Of a stretch of DNA of 64,000 nucleotides, positions 10,563 to 20,603 are shown in pieces. The stretch covers positions 372,001 through 436,000 of the forward strand of contig NZ_JAQMHR010000001.1 in the NCBI RefSeq assembly GCF_028309625.1, written 5' to 3'. The DNA is from Trichococcus sp. K1Tr (GTDB lineage: Bacteria; Bacillota; Bacilli; Lactobacillales; Aerococcaceae). Position 1 is the first letter of the stretch. The number at the start of each line of letters is the position of its first letter. Below the pieces are notes generated by a model, which was not told the origin of the DNA, ran no database searches, and saw only the letters and a program-made list of their open reading frames with translations. A program made the position numbers and the translations under genes.

Positions 10563-11591
10563 CTATTTGATGAACATGGCGTCGCCGAAGCTGAAGAATC
10601 GGTACTTTTCTTTGACTGCGTGCTCGTAGGCGGACAGGACGTTGTCTCTGCCGGCAAAAGCGCTGACCAGCATGACCAAGGTCGATTTCGGCAGATGGAA
10701 ATTGGTGATGATGCCTTGGACAACCTTGAATGAATAGCCTGGCGAAATGAAAATTTTGGTCCATCCGCTATCCGCTTTGATTTCCCCATCAAATTTCGTG
10801 CCGATCGTTTCCAGTGTCCGAACGGAAGTCGTGCCCACAGCGACTATTTTGCCTCCATTGGATCGGACCTCATTCAGGGTTTGCGCTGCCTCATCCGTCA
10901 GCTGGTAGAATTCCGAATGCATTTCGTGGCTGGCGATATCATCGACCGATACCGGACGGAAAGTCCCCAAGCCCACATGCAACGTCAGGTAGACAATCTT
11001 GACGCCTTTGTTGGCTACTTCCTCAAGCAATTCGGCTGTGAAATGGAGACCTGCTGTCGGGGCGGCTGCGGAGCCGACTTCTTTGGCGTAAACGGTCTGA
11101 TAGCGTTCCTGATCGTCAAGCGTCTCTTTGATGTATGGCGGCAAAGGCATTTCGCCCAGCGATTCCAGTATTTCCAAAAATACGCCGGCATATTTGAAAT
11201 TCAAAATGCGGCCGCCGTGATCCAACGATTGCGTCACTTCCGCCGTCAAGCGTCCGTCCCCGAAAGAGATGACTGTCCCGACTTTGACCCGTTTTCCTGG
11301 TTTGACGAGCGTCTCCCACTCATCCCCTTGGATATTGTTCAAAAGCAGGACTTCGATATGCCCGCCGGTATCCGGCTTGACGCCATGCAGTCGCGCAGGC
11401 AACACACGTGTATTGTTCAGTACCAGCGCGTCGCCTTCCTGAAGTTCCTCCACCATGTCGGTGAAATGTTTGTCCGTGATTTCTCCAGTCTTGGAGTCCA
11501 GGGCAAGAAGCCGGGATGAAGAACGATCCAGCAACGGTGTCTGGGCAATCAGCTCTTCCGGCAAATAAAAATCAAAATCACTTGTCCTCAT
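10563..11591 (-). CDS. queA: S-adenosylmethionine:tRNA ribosyltransferase-isomerase
   Basis: Transfers and isomerises the ribosyl part of SAM onto 7-aminomethyl-7-deazaguanine in tRNA, making epoxyqueuosine, the penultimate step of queuosine synthesis. The 342 residues match the family end to end: [58 protein letters not shown] and HSEFYQLT. The ATG has GAGGT upstream. It is third in ruvA-ruvB-queA, 16 bases after ruvB, an order common in Firmicutes. The operon ends at the shared terminator 10498-10535. Confidence 0.97.
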   Translation of the reverse strand: MRTSDFDFYLPEELIAQTPLLDRSSSRLLALDSKTGEITDKHFTDMVEELQEGDALVLNNTRVLPARLHGVKPDTGGHIEVLLLNNIQGDEWETLVKPGKRVKVGTVISFGDGRLTAEVTQSLDHGGRILNFKYAGVFLEILESLGEMPLPPYIKETLDDQERYQTVYAKEVGSAAAPTAGLHFTAELLEEVANKGVKIVYLTLHVGLGTFRPVSVDDIASHEMHSEFYQLTDEAAQTLNEVRSNGGKIVAVGTTSVRTLETIGTKFDGEIKADSGWTKIFISPGYSFKVVQGIITNFHLPKSTLVMLVSAFAGRDNVLSAYEHAVKEKYRFFSFGDAMFIK

Positions 11592-11607
11592 TGATAAAAT
11601 ACCTCAC

Positions 11608-12621
11608 TTATTTTTCTGTATCATACGTGATCCCCAAATGGTCATATGCCATAGGGGTCGCTACCCTGCCGCGCGGGGTGCGCTGCAGGAAGCCCAATTG
11701 GAGCAGATAGGGTTCGTACATGTCCTCTATCGTTTCCATTTCTTCGCCGATGTTGGCGGCGATCGTCGAAAGACCGACGGGGCCGCCGTTATAGAAGCGG
11801 ATCATCGTCGTCAATATTTGCCGATCCAAGTCATCAAGCCCTTTGTTGTCCACGCTCAAAATGGACAAAGCCTTGTCGGCGATTTCCTTCGTGATCAGGC
11901 CATCGCGATAGACTTGGGCGAAATCGCGCACACGGCGGAGCAGCCTGTTGGCAACACGCGGGGTGCCTCTGGATCTCAAGGCGATTTCGACAGCGCCTGA
12001 TTCATCGATTTTCGTGGACAAAACATCCGAAGAGCGATGGACGATCTGCCGGAGATCCTCAAGGCTGTAATATTCCATCCGCGAAACGATCCCGAACCGG
12101 TCACGCAAGGGGGCCGACAGACTGCCGGCTTTTGTCGTGGCACCGACCAGCGTGAACGGCGGCAAGGTAAAGTGGACGGGATGGGCTGTCGGCCCTTGCC
12201 CGATGATGATGTCCACATAATAATCCTCCATGGCAGAGTAAAGCACTTCTTCCACGATCCGCGGCAAGCGATGGATCTCATCGATGAAGAGGACATCCCC
12301 CGCTTCCAGTTCATTGAGCAATACCATCAGATCGCCTGGCCGCTCGATTGCGGGCCCGCTCGTGCTGTGGATGCGGACATCCAATTCGTTGGCGATGACC
12401 ATCGCCAGTGTCGTTTTCCCCAACCCGGGCGGTCCGTACAGCAACACATGATCCAAGGCTTCACTTCGCGCTTTCGCGGCCTGGATATACACTTTCAGTT
12501 CATTTTTCACTTTGTCTTGGCCGATATAGTGCGCCATCATTTGCGGGCGCAATGTTTTTTCGATCAAATCTTCGGTTAGGTCTTCCGTATTTCCGGAAAC
12601 GATTCTGTTTTCAGCTGTCAT
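11608..12621 (-). CDS. ruvB: Holliday junction branch-migration ATPase RuvB
   Basis: Hexameric AAA+ motor that, with RuvA, drives branch migration of Holliday junctions. The 337-residue protein shows Walker A GPPGLGKT (63-70), Walker [10 protein letters not shown] (Asp114/Glu115), the sensor-1 region [10 protein letters not shown] and arginine-finger region LRDRFG, and a C-terminal winged helix ([13 protein letters not shown]). It starts 5 bases after ruvA ends, implying coupled translation. I see no LexA box upstream of this operon. Confidence 0.98.
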   Translation of the reverse strand: MTAENRIVSGNTEDLTEDLIEKTLRPQMMAHYIGQDKVKNELKVYIQAAKARSEALDHVLLYGPPGLGKTTLAMVIANELDVRIHSTSGPAIERPGDLMVLLNELEAGDVLFIDEIHRLPRIVEEVLYSAMEDYYVDIIIGQGPTAHPVHFTLPPFTLVGATTKAGSLSAPLRDRFGIVSRMEYYSLEDLRQIVHRSSDVLSTKIDESGAVEIALRSRGTPRVANRLLRRVRDFAQVYRDGLITKEIADKALSILSVDNKGLDDLDRQILTTMIRFYNGGPVGLSTIAANIGEEMETIEDMYEPYLLQLGFLQRTPRGRVATPMAYDHLGITYDTEK

Positions 12622-12626
12622 CTATA

Positions 12627-13238
12627 TCACCCTTTTAAAAGTAGCTTGAATGCCGTACGAAGCACTTCTTCGGCACTGGAATAGTTTTCTTTTTCCAATA
12701 GCGGCAGTATTTTCTTCACTTCACGGTCCGAATATCCCAGCCCGGCCAAAGCCTCCAATGCTTCCGTCAAGACAGCGGACTGTGCGCCAGCGGTTTCGTG
12801 GGCCGGATGTTCTTCCATCCAATACGTATCGGGCAGCAATTCGCCGAGTTTGCCTTTCAAGTCCAAGATGATCTGCGAGGCTGTCTTTTTGCCCACACCC
12901 GGGAATTTCACCAAATACCCCACATTATCCGTTTCGATCGCTTGGATCAGGCCCAGATGATCATCGCTCGCCAATATCGACAAGCCGCTTTTCGGTCCGA
13001 TTCCGGAGACGCTGATCAGTTTCAAATACAACTGCTTTTCCGTGTAGTCCTTGAAACCGAACAGTGTGATCGCATCTTCGCGGACCGCCTGATAGATGTA
13101 AAACGTTATCTCCTGGTTCAGGCTTCCGGAAAACCGGAAAGGATTCGCCACCTGCAACTGGTAGCCAATTCCACCGTTCTCCAACACTACATAGAGCGGC
13201 CCCACATAGACTAATTTACCTTTTATATATTCGTACAT
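12627..13238 (-). CDS. ruvA: Holliday junction-binding protein RuvA
   Basis: Binds the four-way junction and loads RuvB. The 203-residue product has an N-terminal OB domain (MYEYIKGKLVYVG), two helix-hairpin-helix motifs (VSGIGPKSGL and FPGVGKKTASQII) and a C-terminal RuvB-binding domain (EALAGLGYSDREVKKILP). Tandem ATG codons occur at 13241 and 13238; AGGAG sits 7 bases before the second, which I choose. The open frame extends 13 residues further upstream without a ribosome site. It is the first gene of ruvA-ruvB-queA. Confidence 0.95.
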   Translation of the reverse strand: MYEYIKGKLVYVGPLYVVLENGGIGYQLQVANPFRFSGSLNQEITFYIYQAVREDAITLFGFKDYTEKQLYLKLISVSGIGPKSGLSILASDDHLGLIQAIETDNVGYLVKFPGVGKKTASQIILDLKGKLGELLPDTYWMEEHPAHETAGAQSAVLTEALEALAGLGYSDREVKKILPLLEKENYSSAEEVLRTAFKLLLKG

Positions 13239-13364
13239 CATTTGGCTCCTACTCTTCATTTCCTGATTGTCATTCATTTTCTATCATAACATAAAACGGA
13301 ACGGAAATGACAGCTGTTGCGTCATCTTCTGTGCGGGAACATTCGTTTGGTAGGCGCAAGCAGC

Positions 13365-13397
13365 AAAAAGTCCCAGGACCGGTAGCCATGGGACTTT
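13365..13397 (-). terminator. Terminator after msrB
   Basis: AAAGTCCCA and TGGGACTTT arms around a 13-base loop, followed on the minus strand by further T residues; it begins about 10 bases after the msrB stop. Confidence 0.8.
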
Positions 13398-13407
13398 CCT
13401 TTGTTGC

Positions 13408-13833
13408 TTATTCGAATAATTGTTTGTATTCAGAGTAGCCTTCCGCATCCAATTGATCGTAAGGGACGAAGCGCATCGCTGCCGAATTGATGCAATAGCG
13501 CAGACCACCCAACTCTGCTGGGCCGTCCTCAAAAACATGCCCCAGGTGGGAGTCGCCTTGAGGGCTGCGGACTTCTGTGCGTTTGCGCATCAACTTGCGG
13601 TCTTCCAGCTCTTTCAGTGTGGAAATCGGTTTTGCAAAAGAAGGCCACCCGCAGCCGGCATCGTACTTGTCGGCTGAACTGAACAGCGGCTCTCCGCTCA
13701 CGACATCCACATAGATGCCTTTTTCATAAAAATCATCGTACTCGCCGGAAAAAGGTCTCTCCGTAGCTTCGTTCTGTGTCACTTCATATTGTAAAGGCGT
13801 CAGGCGCTTTAATTGTTCCTCTTTATTGTCCAT
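13408..13833 (-). CDS. msrB: Peptide-methionine (R)-S-oxide reductase MsrB
   Basis: Repairs oxidised proteins by reducing methionine-R-sulfoxide in the cytosol. From the ATG at 13833 the product has 141 residues: GCGWPSF with Cys61, the catalytic segment [11 protein letters not shown] with Cys114, and [10 protein letters not shown]. The two zinc-binding CxxC pairs of some MsrB proteins are absent. An upstream in-frame ATG at 13860 has its ribosome site too close, whereas AAAGGGG precedes the chosen ATG. It is monocistronic, with its own terminator at 13365-13397. No msrA is in the window. Confidence 0.95.
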   Translation of the reverse strand: MDNKEEQLKRLTPLQYEVTQNEATERPFSGEYDDFYEKGIYVDVVSGEPLFSSADKYDAGCGWPSFAKPISTLKELEDRKLMRKRTEVRSPQGDSHLGHVFEDGPAELGGLRYCINSAAMRFVPYDQLDAEGYSEYKQLFE

Positions 13834-13879
13834 CGTGATGTCAGACCCCTTTCTTTTCATTGCTCCAGTATATCAAAAA

Positions 13880-13916
13880 ATACAAAAAAGCAGAACAAAA
13901 AAGTCTTGTTCTGCTT
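13880..13916 (-). terminator. Terminator after the DUF937 gene
   Basis: AAGCAGAAC and GTTCTGCTT arms (13888-13916) followed on the minus strand by a long T-rich run (13880-13887 and beyond), 25 bases after the DUF937 stop. Confidence 0.85.
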
Positions 13917-13940
13917 CGATCGCGTTCCATCAGGATTGTA

Positions 13941-14546
13941 TCAGAATAGGTTCCCCAAAATGCTTCCCAGAATGCCGCCCAATCCGCCCGTTGTTGCTGG
14001 CGTAGTCGTTCCGGACTGCTTAGGGAAAAGATCGGTTATGTCGAAATTTTTCGTGGCTGCTTCTTCAGCTTGTTTGGAAAAGATGTCGGTCTGTTTGGCT
14101 ACACCGTCGGAATCCAAGCCATCAGCATCCTTTTTGTCCGCCAACATGCCCAGAATCATCGGCGCCATGGAAGCCAAAACCTTGGAAACCTCGGATTTGC
14201 TGATGCCTGTTTGGGCAGCAATCTGATCCACGACCTTATCTTTGTCACCGAAGGCATGATCCAATATTTTATCGCCATCATCCGTATCGGCTTTCTTGAC
14301 CACATCTTCGATCGAGGATACGTCTTTGGTCTGACCTTTGTGTTTTTCCAATGCATTTGATAAGGAATCTTTCCCTGCTTTTGACTCTGCGTTTTTGCTT
14401 AATGCCCGAAGGATCAAGGGAATTGCAACGACAGCCAATTTCGGCAAAATGCTTGCATCAACGCCCGTTTTGCTGCCCAAGGCCTGGATCGAACTTTCTT
14501 TGTTCAGCTCGCCCATCATTTCGGAAATGTCATTGATTTGCACCAT
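13941..14546 (-). CDS. DUF937 (YidB-like) domain protein
   Basis: A 201-residue cytosolic-looking protein of the DUF937 family. It has repeated helical segments (LPKLAVVAIPLILRALSKNA and the similar VLASMAPMILGMLADKK), suggesting an internal duplication, and a Gly-rich hydrophobic C-terminus (GGLGGILGSILGNLF). No signal peptide is seen. The ATG at 14546 is 8 bases after AGGAG; a GTG three codons upstream overlaps the ribosome site and is unlikely. It lies 74 bases after mutL with its own terminator. The function of the family is unknown to me. Confidence 0.75.
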   Translation of the reverse strand: MVQINDISEMMGELNKESSIQALGSKTGVDASILPKLAVVAIPLILRALSKNAESKAGKDSLSNALEKHKGQTKDVSSIEDVVKKADTDDGDKILDHAFGDKDKVVDQIAAQTGISKSEVSKVLASMAPMILGMLADKKDADGLDSDGVAKQTDIFSKQAEEAATKNFDITDLFPKQSGTTTPATTGGLGGILGSILGNLF

Positions 14547-14620
14547 TTTTTCCACTCCTATCTGTTATTTAACTATCCTGATTTTACAATAAATAAGCAG
14601 AAATAAGAAATGATACGCTT

Positions 14621-16651
14621 TCAGTGCGGGTCCTGGATCCGTTTGAACATCTTTTCCATATCCTGGTTGGAGAATTGAATCAGCACCGGCCGGCCGTGCG
14701 GGCAATTGTAGGGATTATCCGTTTGGGCAAGATCGACCAACAGTTGGCGCGCTTCTTTGTCGCTGAGGAAATGATTCGCCTTGATCGAGCGCTTGCAGCT
14801 CATCATGATGGCCGTTGCTTCCCGAAGCTTTTTGATGGAGATATCGCCTTCAGCCAAAAACATCTCCACCAGTTCCTTCAGAATGTCTTCCTCCTCACCC
14901 GGAGTGAACCAGGCAGGATGCTTTTCAACGATGAAACTGTTCTGGCCGAATGGTTCCAGGAACAGGCCCATCGATTCCAGCGCCTCCCGATTTTCCTGGA
15001 TCAACTGGAATTCATTCGCCGGATAATCCAGCATGATCGGTATCAACAAACCTTGGAGATCGGTGGAAACCTTGCCGATTTCTTCACGGTAGTATTCATA
15101 TTTGATGCGTTCCTGGGCAGCATGCTGGTCTATGATGTAGAGGCCATTTTCGTTCTGCGCGAACAGGTAAGTGCCGTGCATCTGGCCGAAAAAGTGCAAC
15201 TCCGGGAAAGGCCGCTTGCTCGCCGGTCCCTTCTCTGCCTCCGCTTCGACTTTCTGGACGGTTTTCATGATCGGTTCTTCATGTGCAGCCGGATTTTTTG
15301 GTTCGCTGGACAGGTAAGGCGCGCTTGGTTCATTACGGTCCTGTTTTGGCTGGTCACTGAACGGAACAGCGTAAACTTCTTGTTCTTCACTTGGAAGGGG
15401 AAGGTATTCACGAGGTTCTGTCTCTGCGGAATCTGTAAAGGGCTTTATGTGTTCGTCGTTTTCATTGTGGGCCGGCCCGTTGTTCCATGCTGTCTCCAAA
15501 GAGCGGAAATCCTCATTTTCGCTTGTCGCCGGCAGCTTCGTTTCCGTTTCTTGCACGAGCTCTTGATCGAAGGGCCGGAAAGAGACGCTCAATTGCTCGG
15601 TCCGGACCGGTTCAGCCGGACTTTGGCGTTTGAATTTCAGATTTTCGATGCCGCTCGGGATGCGTTCTTCCGTCCGCAAAACAGCAGCGATTGCGCTTTG
15701 GATCAATTCCCCAAGCTCTTTTTCTTTGCTGATTCTGACTTCTTTTTTCGAAGGGTGGACATTCACATCCAACAGCAGGGAATCCGCATCCATAACGATG
15801 ACGGCGAGCGGATACCTTCCGACCATCAGCTTGGATCCATAGCCATCGATGATGGCTTTGTTCAGGGCGTAATTTTTTATGAAACGCCCGTTCAGTATCA
15901 AGGTGATGTAGTTGCGGCTTGCCCGCGTCGTGTCCGGCAAGCTGATGTAGCCCTTCACTTTGAAGTCCAGATTTTCGTTCTCGATCAGTTTCATCTTCTT
16001 GGCGGTCAGTGTCCCGTAGACGCCCGCGATGGTCTGGCGCAGGTCGCCGTTGCCAGCCGTATGCAGAAGTTGGTTGCCTTCATGATGCAAACGGAAAGCG
16101 ATCTCCGGATGGCTCAAGGCGATCCGGTTCATGATGTCGGTGATGTTCGACAATTCAGTCTGCAGGGAACGGATGTATTTCAGCCGGGCTGGCGTGTTGT
16201 AGAAAAGGTCTTCGACGATGATCGTCGTCCCTTTGCGGGATTTGTTCGGCCTTTCCTCTCCGATGACGCCGCCTTTTATCGACAAGTAGGTGCCGCTTTG
16301 ATCAGCGACAGCCGTTTCGATCGAAACTTTGGCGACGGAAGCGATACTGGGCAAAGCTTCACCCCGAAACCCCAGCGAGTGGATGCGGAAAAGATCATCC
16401 TGCGTGTAGATTTTGCTGGTCGCGTGCCGCGTAAAGGCAAGTTTCACCTCGTCCGCCGCGATGCCGTCGCCGTTGTCGGTGACCTGCACCTTTTTTAATC
16501 CCGCCTCCTCGATGAAGACATCGATCTGCGTACTGTTCGCATCGATCGCATTCTCCACCAATTCCTTAACGACCGATGCCGGGCGTTCGATCACTTCACC
16601 GGCAGCGATTTGGTTCGTCAATATTTGGGAAAGCTCCCTGATTTTGGCCAT
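14621..16651 (-). CDS. mutL: DNA mismatch repair protein MutL
   Basis: ATPase that links MutS mismatch recognition to strand incision. The 676 residues contain the GHKL ATPase domain (IAAGEVIERPASVVKELVEN with Glu33, DNGDGIA, RHATSKI, GFRGEALPSI), a long acidic linker (about 335-480), and a C-terminal endonuclease domain with DQHAAQERIKYE and CPHGRPVLI, so this is a nicking-competent MutL of the methyl-independent type. The ATG at 16651 follows the mutS TGA by 5 bases, and its AGGTGA ribosome site overlaps the mutS stop. It is the last gene of ymdB-ricA-mutS-mutL. Confidence 0.97.
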   Translation of the reverse strand: MAKIRELSQILTNQIAAGEVIERPASVVKELVENAIDANSTQIDVFIEEAGLKKVQVTDNGDGIAADEVKLAFTRHATSKIYTQDDLFRIHSLGFRGEALPSIASVAKVSIETAVADQSGTYLSIKGGVIGEERPNKSRKGTTIIVEDLFYNTPARLKYIRSLQTELSNITDIMNRIALSHPEIAFRLHHEGNQLLHTAGNGDLRQTIAGVYGTLTAKKMKLIENENLDFKVKGYISLPDTTRASRNYITLILNGRFIKNYALNKAIIDGYGSKLMVGRYPLAVIVMDADSLLLDVNVHPSKKEVRISKEKELGELIQSAIAAVLRTEERIPSGIENLKFKRQSPAEPVRTEQLSVSFRPFDQELVQETETKLPATSENEDFRSLETAWNNGPAHNENDEHIKPFTDSAETEPREYLPLPSEEQEVYAVPFSDQPKQDRNEPSAPYLSSEPKNPAAHEEPIMKTVQKVEAEAEKGPASKRPFPELHFFGQMHGTYLFAQNENGLYIIDQHAAQERIKYEYYREEIGKVSTDLQGLLIPIMLDYPANEFQLIQENREALESMGLFLEPFGQNSFIVEKHPAWFTPGEEEDILKELVEMFLAEGDISIKKLREATAIMMSCKRSIKANHFLSDKEARQLLVDLAQTDNPYNCPHGRPVLIQFSNQDMEKMFKRIQDPH

Positions 16652-16656
16652 CGTTC

Positions 16657-19251
16657 TCACCTACTTTTTTGCGATTTCAGCAACTTCTTCCAACTGTCTA
16701 TCATCAGCATGGCTTGCATCGGTGTGCAATCCTCCAGCGCCAGGTCCGACAACTCATCCAGTATGTGCTTCTCGTTCGGGTGCATCGCGCTTTCCTGGAA
16801 CAGCGCCAATTGTTCGACCGTATCATCCGGAACTGACGCGTCCGCCCCCGCATGCAGCACGTGCTGTTCATTCAATGAATTCAGGATGACTTGCGCCTCG
16901 GCGATCAATTCATGCGGCATTCCGGCCAATTTGGCCACATGCAGGCCGTAGCTTTTGTCCGCAGGTCCCTGCATCAGTTTATGCAGAAACACCAATTCTC
17001 CGTCTTTTTCGATTGCCCCTACATGGACATTTTTTGTCCCCGCCAAATCGGCTTCGAGTTGGGTCAACTCATGGTAATGCGTCGAAAACAGTGTCTTGCC
17101 TTTGATTGTGCGATCGATGTAACGCAGGATCGCTTCGGCCAAGGCCATGCCGTCATACGTTGCTGTCCCCCTGCCGATTTCGTCGAATAAGATCAGACTC
17201 TTATCGGTGGCGAATCGCAGCGCTTGGTTCGTTTCGACCATTTCGACCATGAATGTGCTCTGACCGGAATAGAGGTCATCAGCCGCGCCTATGCGGGTAA
17301 ATATTTGGTCAAAGATAGGCAAATGGGCTTTCTCGGCCGGTACAAAGCAACCCATTTGGGCCAGGATGACAATCAGGGCAACCTGACGCATGTAGGTGCT
17401 CTTGCCTGACATATTCGGCCCGGTGATCAGCAGGATATGGTTGTCCTTGTCCATTGAAATGCTGTTTGGCACAAATTTATCTTTGCCGATGACGCGTTCC
17501 ACAACCGGATGGCGCCCTTCTTTGATGGACAGATTGCGGTCGCTGTTGCTCAATTCGGGCTTGGAAAAATGATAGGCTTCGCTGACGTGGGCGAACGACT
17601 GCAGGACATCGATCTCCGCCACCAGTTTGGCAAGTGCCTGCAACTGTCGGCTGTATCCTTTTATCTCTTCCCGCAAGGCGACAAACAGCTCATGCTCCAA
17701 TTCGACAGACTTTTCCTCAGCCTCCAAAATAAGCGTCTCTTTCTCCTTCAATGCAGGCGTGACGAAACGTTCCGCATTGGCGAGCGTTTGTTTGCGCTCA
17801 TACGTGCCTTCAGGCAGCGCTGCAAGGTTCGCCTTCGTCACTTCTATGTAATAGCCAAAAATGCGGTTGTAGCCGATTTTCAGCGTTTTGATGCCGGTCT
17901 TTTCTCTTTCCTCTTTTTGCAGCATCGCTATCCAAAGCTTCCCGTTGTTCATCGCATCGCGGTAGCGATCCAATTGCTCATGGTAGCCGTCGCGGATGAT
18001 GTTGCCTTCCGTGATCTGGATAGGCGGATTATCCGTGATCGCCCGCTCGATCAGTTCGATGACATCGGGGTATGCTTCCAACTTGTCGATGACATCCTGC
18101 CAAACATCCGGTTCGTCGATTGCAGCGATGGCTTGGACCAATCCTGGAATCTGCTGCAGAGAGGTTTTCAGCTGGATCAGATCGCGCCCGTTGACATTGC
18201 CTAGCGATACTCTGGCGACCAAACGTTCCAGATCATAAACCGATGTCAACGCGTCGTTGATGTCCATCCGTTCAAAGTAGTGGTTGACCAGCGACTCCAC
18301 TTTCCGCTGCCTTTCGAGTATGTCGCTCAGGTTGATCAGCGGCTTTTCAAGCCACTGTTTCAGCATGCGCCCGCCCATAGCCGTTTTGGTTTCATCCAGC
18401 GTCCACAGCAGGCTGCCTTTTTTCTGCTGCGTCCGGATGGATGCGGACAACTCGAGGTTGCGCCGCGCATAGGTATCCATCTTCAGGAAAGCGTCCGTTT
18501 GATAGGCGACGGCTTTCTGAAGGTGGGACAGGCTGCGCTTCTGGGTATCCGAAAGGTAGCTCAACAACAGGACAAGTACATCTTTTTCCGACTGTTGCGG
18601 CAATTCCGCAACCAGATCGTGGAAGTCCGTTTCCGGAATCAGTTTCGCCTGAATGGAAACCAGGATTCCGAAATGTTTTTCCAACTTTTCCGTCAGACCG
18701 TCAGCTGTTTTTGAGTCCAGGACGATTTCTTTGAAAGGCAATGTCTGGAGCTCGTTGAATACGGCGTCTTCGTTGGTCAGGAGGGTGACTTTCAGCTCCC
18801 CCGTTCCGATATCGACATATCCCAGCGCATAACCGCCTGTTTCGTTCCGGAGGACACTCGCCAAATAATTATTTGTCTTGCTCTCGCTGCCGTTCTCATT
18901 CAGAAATGTTCCGGGCGTAATGACCCGCACGACTTCCCGCCGCACCATGCCTTTCGTTAGCTTGGCATCCTCCATCTGTTCGCAAACGGCGACCTTGTGC
19001 CCCATTTCCACGAGTCTCCGGATGTATTCCGCTGCAGCATGATAGGGAACCCCGCACATCGGGATCGGCTCATCGGCGTTTTTGTTGCGGCTCGTCAGCG
19101 TGATTTCCAGTAATTTTGCGGCCTTCATGGCATCATCATGGAACAATTCATAGAAATCGCCCAAGCGGTAGAACAAAAACGCATCCGGATACTGTTCTTT
19201 TATGGATAAGTATTGCTCCATCATGGGCGTATTTTTAGTCTTCTGTGGCAT
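16657..19251 (-). CDS. mutS: DNA mismatch repair protein MutS
   Basis: Recognises base mismatches and small loops. The 864-residue protein has the mismatch-wedge motif GDFYE (Phe33, Glu35), connector, lever and clamp domains, Walker A GPNMSGKST (about residue 610) and the Walker B region FDEIGRGTATYDG, ending in a basic helix. GAGGTG precedes the ATG. It lies 33 bases after ricA and 5 bases before mutL. Order and partners match ymcA-cotE-mutS-mutL of B. subtilis with cotE absent. Confidence 0.98.
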   Translation of the reverse strand: MPQKTKNTPMMEQYLSIKEQYPDAFLFYRLGDFYELFHDDAMKAAKLLEITLTSRNKNADEPIPMCGVPYHAAAEYIRRLVEMGHKVAVCEQMEDAKLTKGMVRREVVRVITPGTFLNENGSESKTNNYLASVLRNETGGYALGYVDIGTGELKVTLLTNEDAVFNELQTLPFKEIVLDSKTADGLTEKLEKHFGILVSIQAKLIPETDFHDLVAELPQQSEKDVLVLLLSYLSDTQKRSLSHLQKAVAYQTDAFLKMDTYARRNLELSASIRTQQKKGSLLWTLDETKTAMGGRMLKQWLEKPLINLSDILERQRKVESLVNHYFERMDINDALTSVYDLERLVARVSLGNVNGRDLIQLKTSLQQIPGLVQAIAAIDEPDVWQDVIDKLEAYPDVIELIERAITDNPPIQITEGNIIRDGYHEQLDRYRDAMNNGKLWIAMLQKEEREKTGIKTLKIGYNRIFGYYIEVTKANLAALPEGTYERKQTLANAERFVTPALKEKETLILEAEEKSVELEHELFVALREEIKGYSRQLQALAKLVAEIDVLQSFAHVSEAYHFSKPELSNSDRNLSIKEGRHPVVERVIGKDKFVPNSISMDKDNHILLITGPNMSGKSTYMRQVALIVILAQMGCFVPAEKAHLPIFDQIFTRIGAADDLYSGQSTFMVEMVETNQALRFATDKSLILFDEIGRGTATYDGMALAEAILRYIDRTIKGKTLFSTHYHELTQLEADLAGTKNVHVGAIEKDGELVFLHKLMQGPADKSYGLHVAKLAGMPHELIAEAQVILNSLNEQHVLHAGADASVPDDTVEQLALFQESAMHPNEKHILDELSDLALEDCTPMQAMLMIDSWKKLLKSQKSR

Positions 19252-19284
19252 TCTTTCACCTCAATTAATAGATCTCTTCAGTCC

Positions 19285-19659
19285 TCATGCTTCATCTTTT
19301 TCGATAGCGTCATCGACGCCGCGTTGGATGATGCTGATGACATTCTCCAATAGTTCGTTGGCATCCCATAAAGCTTCGCGGTATTGTTGGACCGCTATGC
19401 TGTCCTTCAATTGCTTGTTCAGCTCCGCTAATTCAGCGGCTATTTTTTCTGCCGCTGCCGGCTTAGCGTAATGTTCAAAAGCCGCGGCTTCTTTTTGCTT
19501 GCTTTTGATGGTTTCGACCAATTGTTCCAACGCCCGATTGTCTTTTGTGTTTTCTTCGGCCTCTTGATAGCGGACGATCACTTCATTTTTTTTCAGCGTT
19601 TCGATCAGTCTGTTCAATTCTGCTTCTGCCGGGCCTTCGATAGGCAGTTCTTGGGTCAA
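19285..19659 (-). CDS. ricA: YlbF/YmcA family protein, RicA-like
   Basis: An all-helical 124-residue protein of the YlbF/YmcA family. In B. subtilis YmcA (RicA) with YlbF and YaaT forms an iron-sulfur complex that directs RNase Y and affects sporulation, competence and biofilm decisions. The call rests on size, helical composition (EQLVETIKSKQKEAAAFEH) and position directly upstream of mutS, as for ymcA. No cysteine is present in this product. The start is a TTG overlapping the ymdB TGA in the string TTGA, with GGAGGGG at good distance, so the two are translationally coupled. RicA rather than RicF is inferred from context. Confidence 0.8.
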   Translation of the reverse strand: MTQELPIEGPAEAELNRLIETLKKNEVIVRYQEAEENTKDNRALEQLVETIKSKQKEAAAFEHYAKPAAAEKIAAELAELNKQLKDSIAVQQYREALWDANELLENVISIIQRGVDDAIEKDEA

Positions 19660-20462
19660 TAGAATTCCCCTCCAAATGGGCGATCTTCATTGATCACGAT
19701 GTTCTCGATTTTTACGCACTTACCGGTCTGATCATTGATTTCAATATAGCACCCGGAAAGCAATTTCCTGCCTTTTTCGGGCACTTCATGCCGAATCGGC
19801 ATTTGCGTCAGAAATTTCTGGATAATGATCTCTTTTTCGACGCCTAAGATGCTGTCATAAGCCCCGGTCATTCCGGCATCCGTCAGATAGCCTGTCCCGT
19901 CCGGCAAGATACGCGCATCATTTGTCTGTACATGCGTATGCGTACCGACCACAGCAGAAACGCGCCCATCCAAATACCAGCCCATCGCTTGTTTTTCGCT
20001 GGTCGTTTCGGCATGGAAATCGACAAAGATGCAATTCGTTTCTTTCCGTACCTGCTCCAGTATTTCATCCGCTTTGCGGAAAGGGTCATCCAGACTGTTC
20101 ATGAAGACACGTCCGTGCAGGTTCACCACAGCCAATTTCAGTTGGTTCACTTTTATGATCGTCCAACCGATGCCAGGAGTCCCTTCCGGGAAATTAGCCG
20201 GACGGATCATCTTATTGGCCGTTCCGATGAATTCGAATATGTCACGGTTATCCCACGTATGGTTCCCCATGGTGATGACATCAACACCGGTCTGCAAAAA
20301 TTCTTTGTAAATTTTTTCCGTTATGCCTCTGCCGCCAGCCGCATTTTCTCCGTTCACAATGGTCACTTGCGGACGGTAATGTTTCTTCAGTTGTGGGAGT
20401 GTATCCTGCAGCATCTGTCTGCCGATTGAACCTACGACATCCCCAATAAATAATACTTTCAT
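19656..20462 (-). CDS. ymdB: YmdB-type calcineurin-like phosphodiesterase
   Basis: Metallophosphoesterase of the YmdB family; the B. subtilis protein hydrolyses cyclic nucleotides and controls biofilm versus motility states. All dimetal ligands are present: Asp8, Glu39 and Asn40 (NGENAAG), Asn67 and His68 (GNHTWDN), His150 (DFHAE), His175 and His177 (GTHTHVQT). The 268-residue length is typical. It is the first gene of ymdB-ricA-mutS-mutL, downstream of the rny terminator. A convincing promoter was not found; the stretch 20480-20510 has only weak -10-like words. Confidence 0.94.
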   Translation of the reverse strand: MKVLFIGDVVGSIGRQMLQDTLPQLKKHYRPQVTIVNGENAAGGRGITEKIYKEFLQTGVDVITMGNHTWDNRDIFEFIGTANKMIRPANFPEGTPGIGWTIIKVNQLKLAVVNLHGRVFMNSLDDPFRKADEILEQVRKETNCIFVDFHAETTSEKQAMGWYLDGRVSAVVGTHTHVQTNDARILPDGTGYLTDAGMTGAYDSILGVEKEIIIQKFLTQMPIRHEVPEKGRKLLSGCYIEINDQTGKCVKIENIVINEDRPFGGEFY

Positions 20463-20564
20463 CTTCAGCCTCTTCTCTAAATTCTAGTCTTTTTATAGTA
20501 ACATATTTTGTCTGTTTAGATAAGCCGTTGCAACCTTGCCATCTCCCGGGATATCCATAAAAAG

Positions 20565-20594
20565 CAAAAAACGGGACAATAGCATGTCCCGTTT
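20565..20594 (-). terminator. Terminator after rny
   Basis: AAACGGGACA and TGTCCCGTTT arms around a 6-base loop, followed on the minus strand by TTTTGCTTTTT, 10 bases after the rny stop. It separates rny from ymdB. Confidence 0.92.
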
Positions 20595-20603
20595 GGTATT
20601 TCA

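Noticed and set aside
14624-16498. 624-codon open frame on the plus strand opposite mutL
   Set aside because: Same reasons: antisense to a well-conserved gene, no family resemblance, no start signals.
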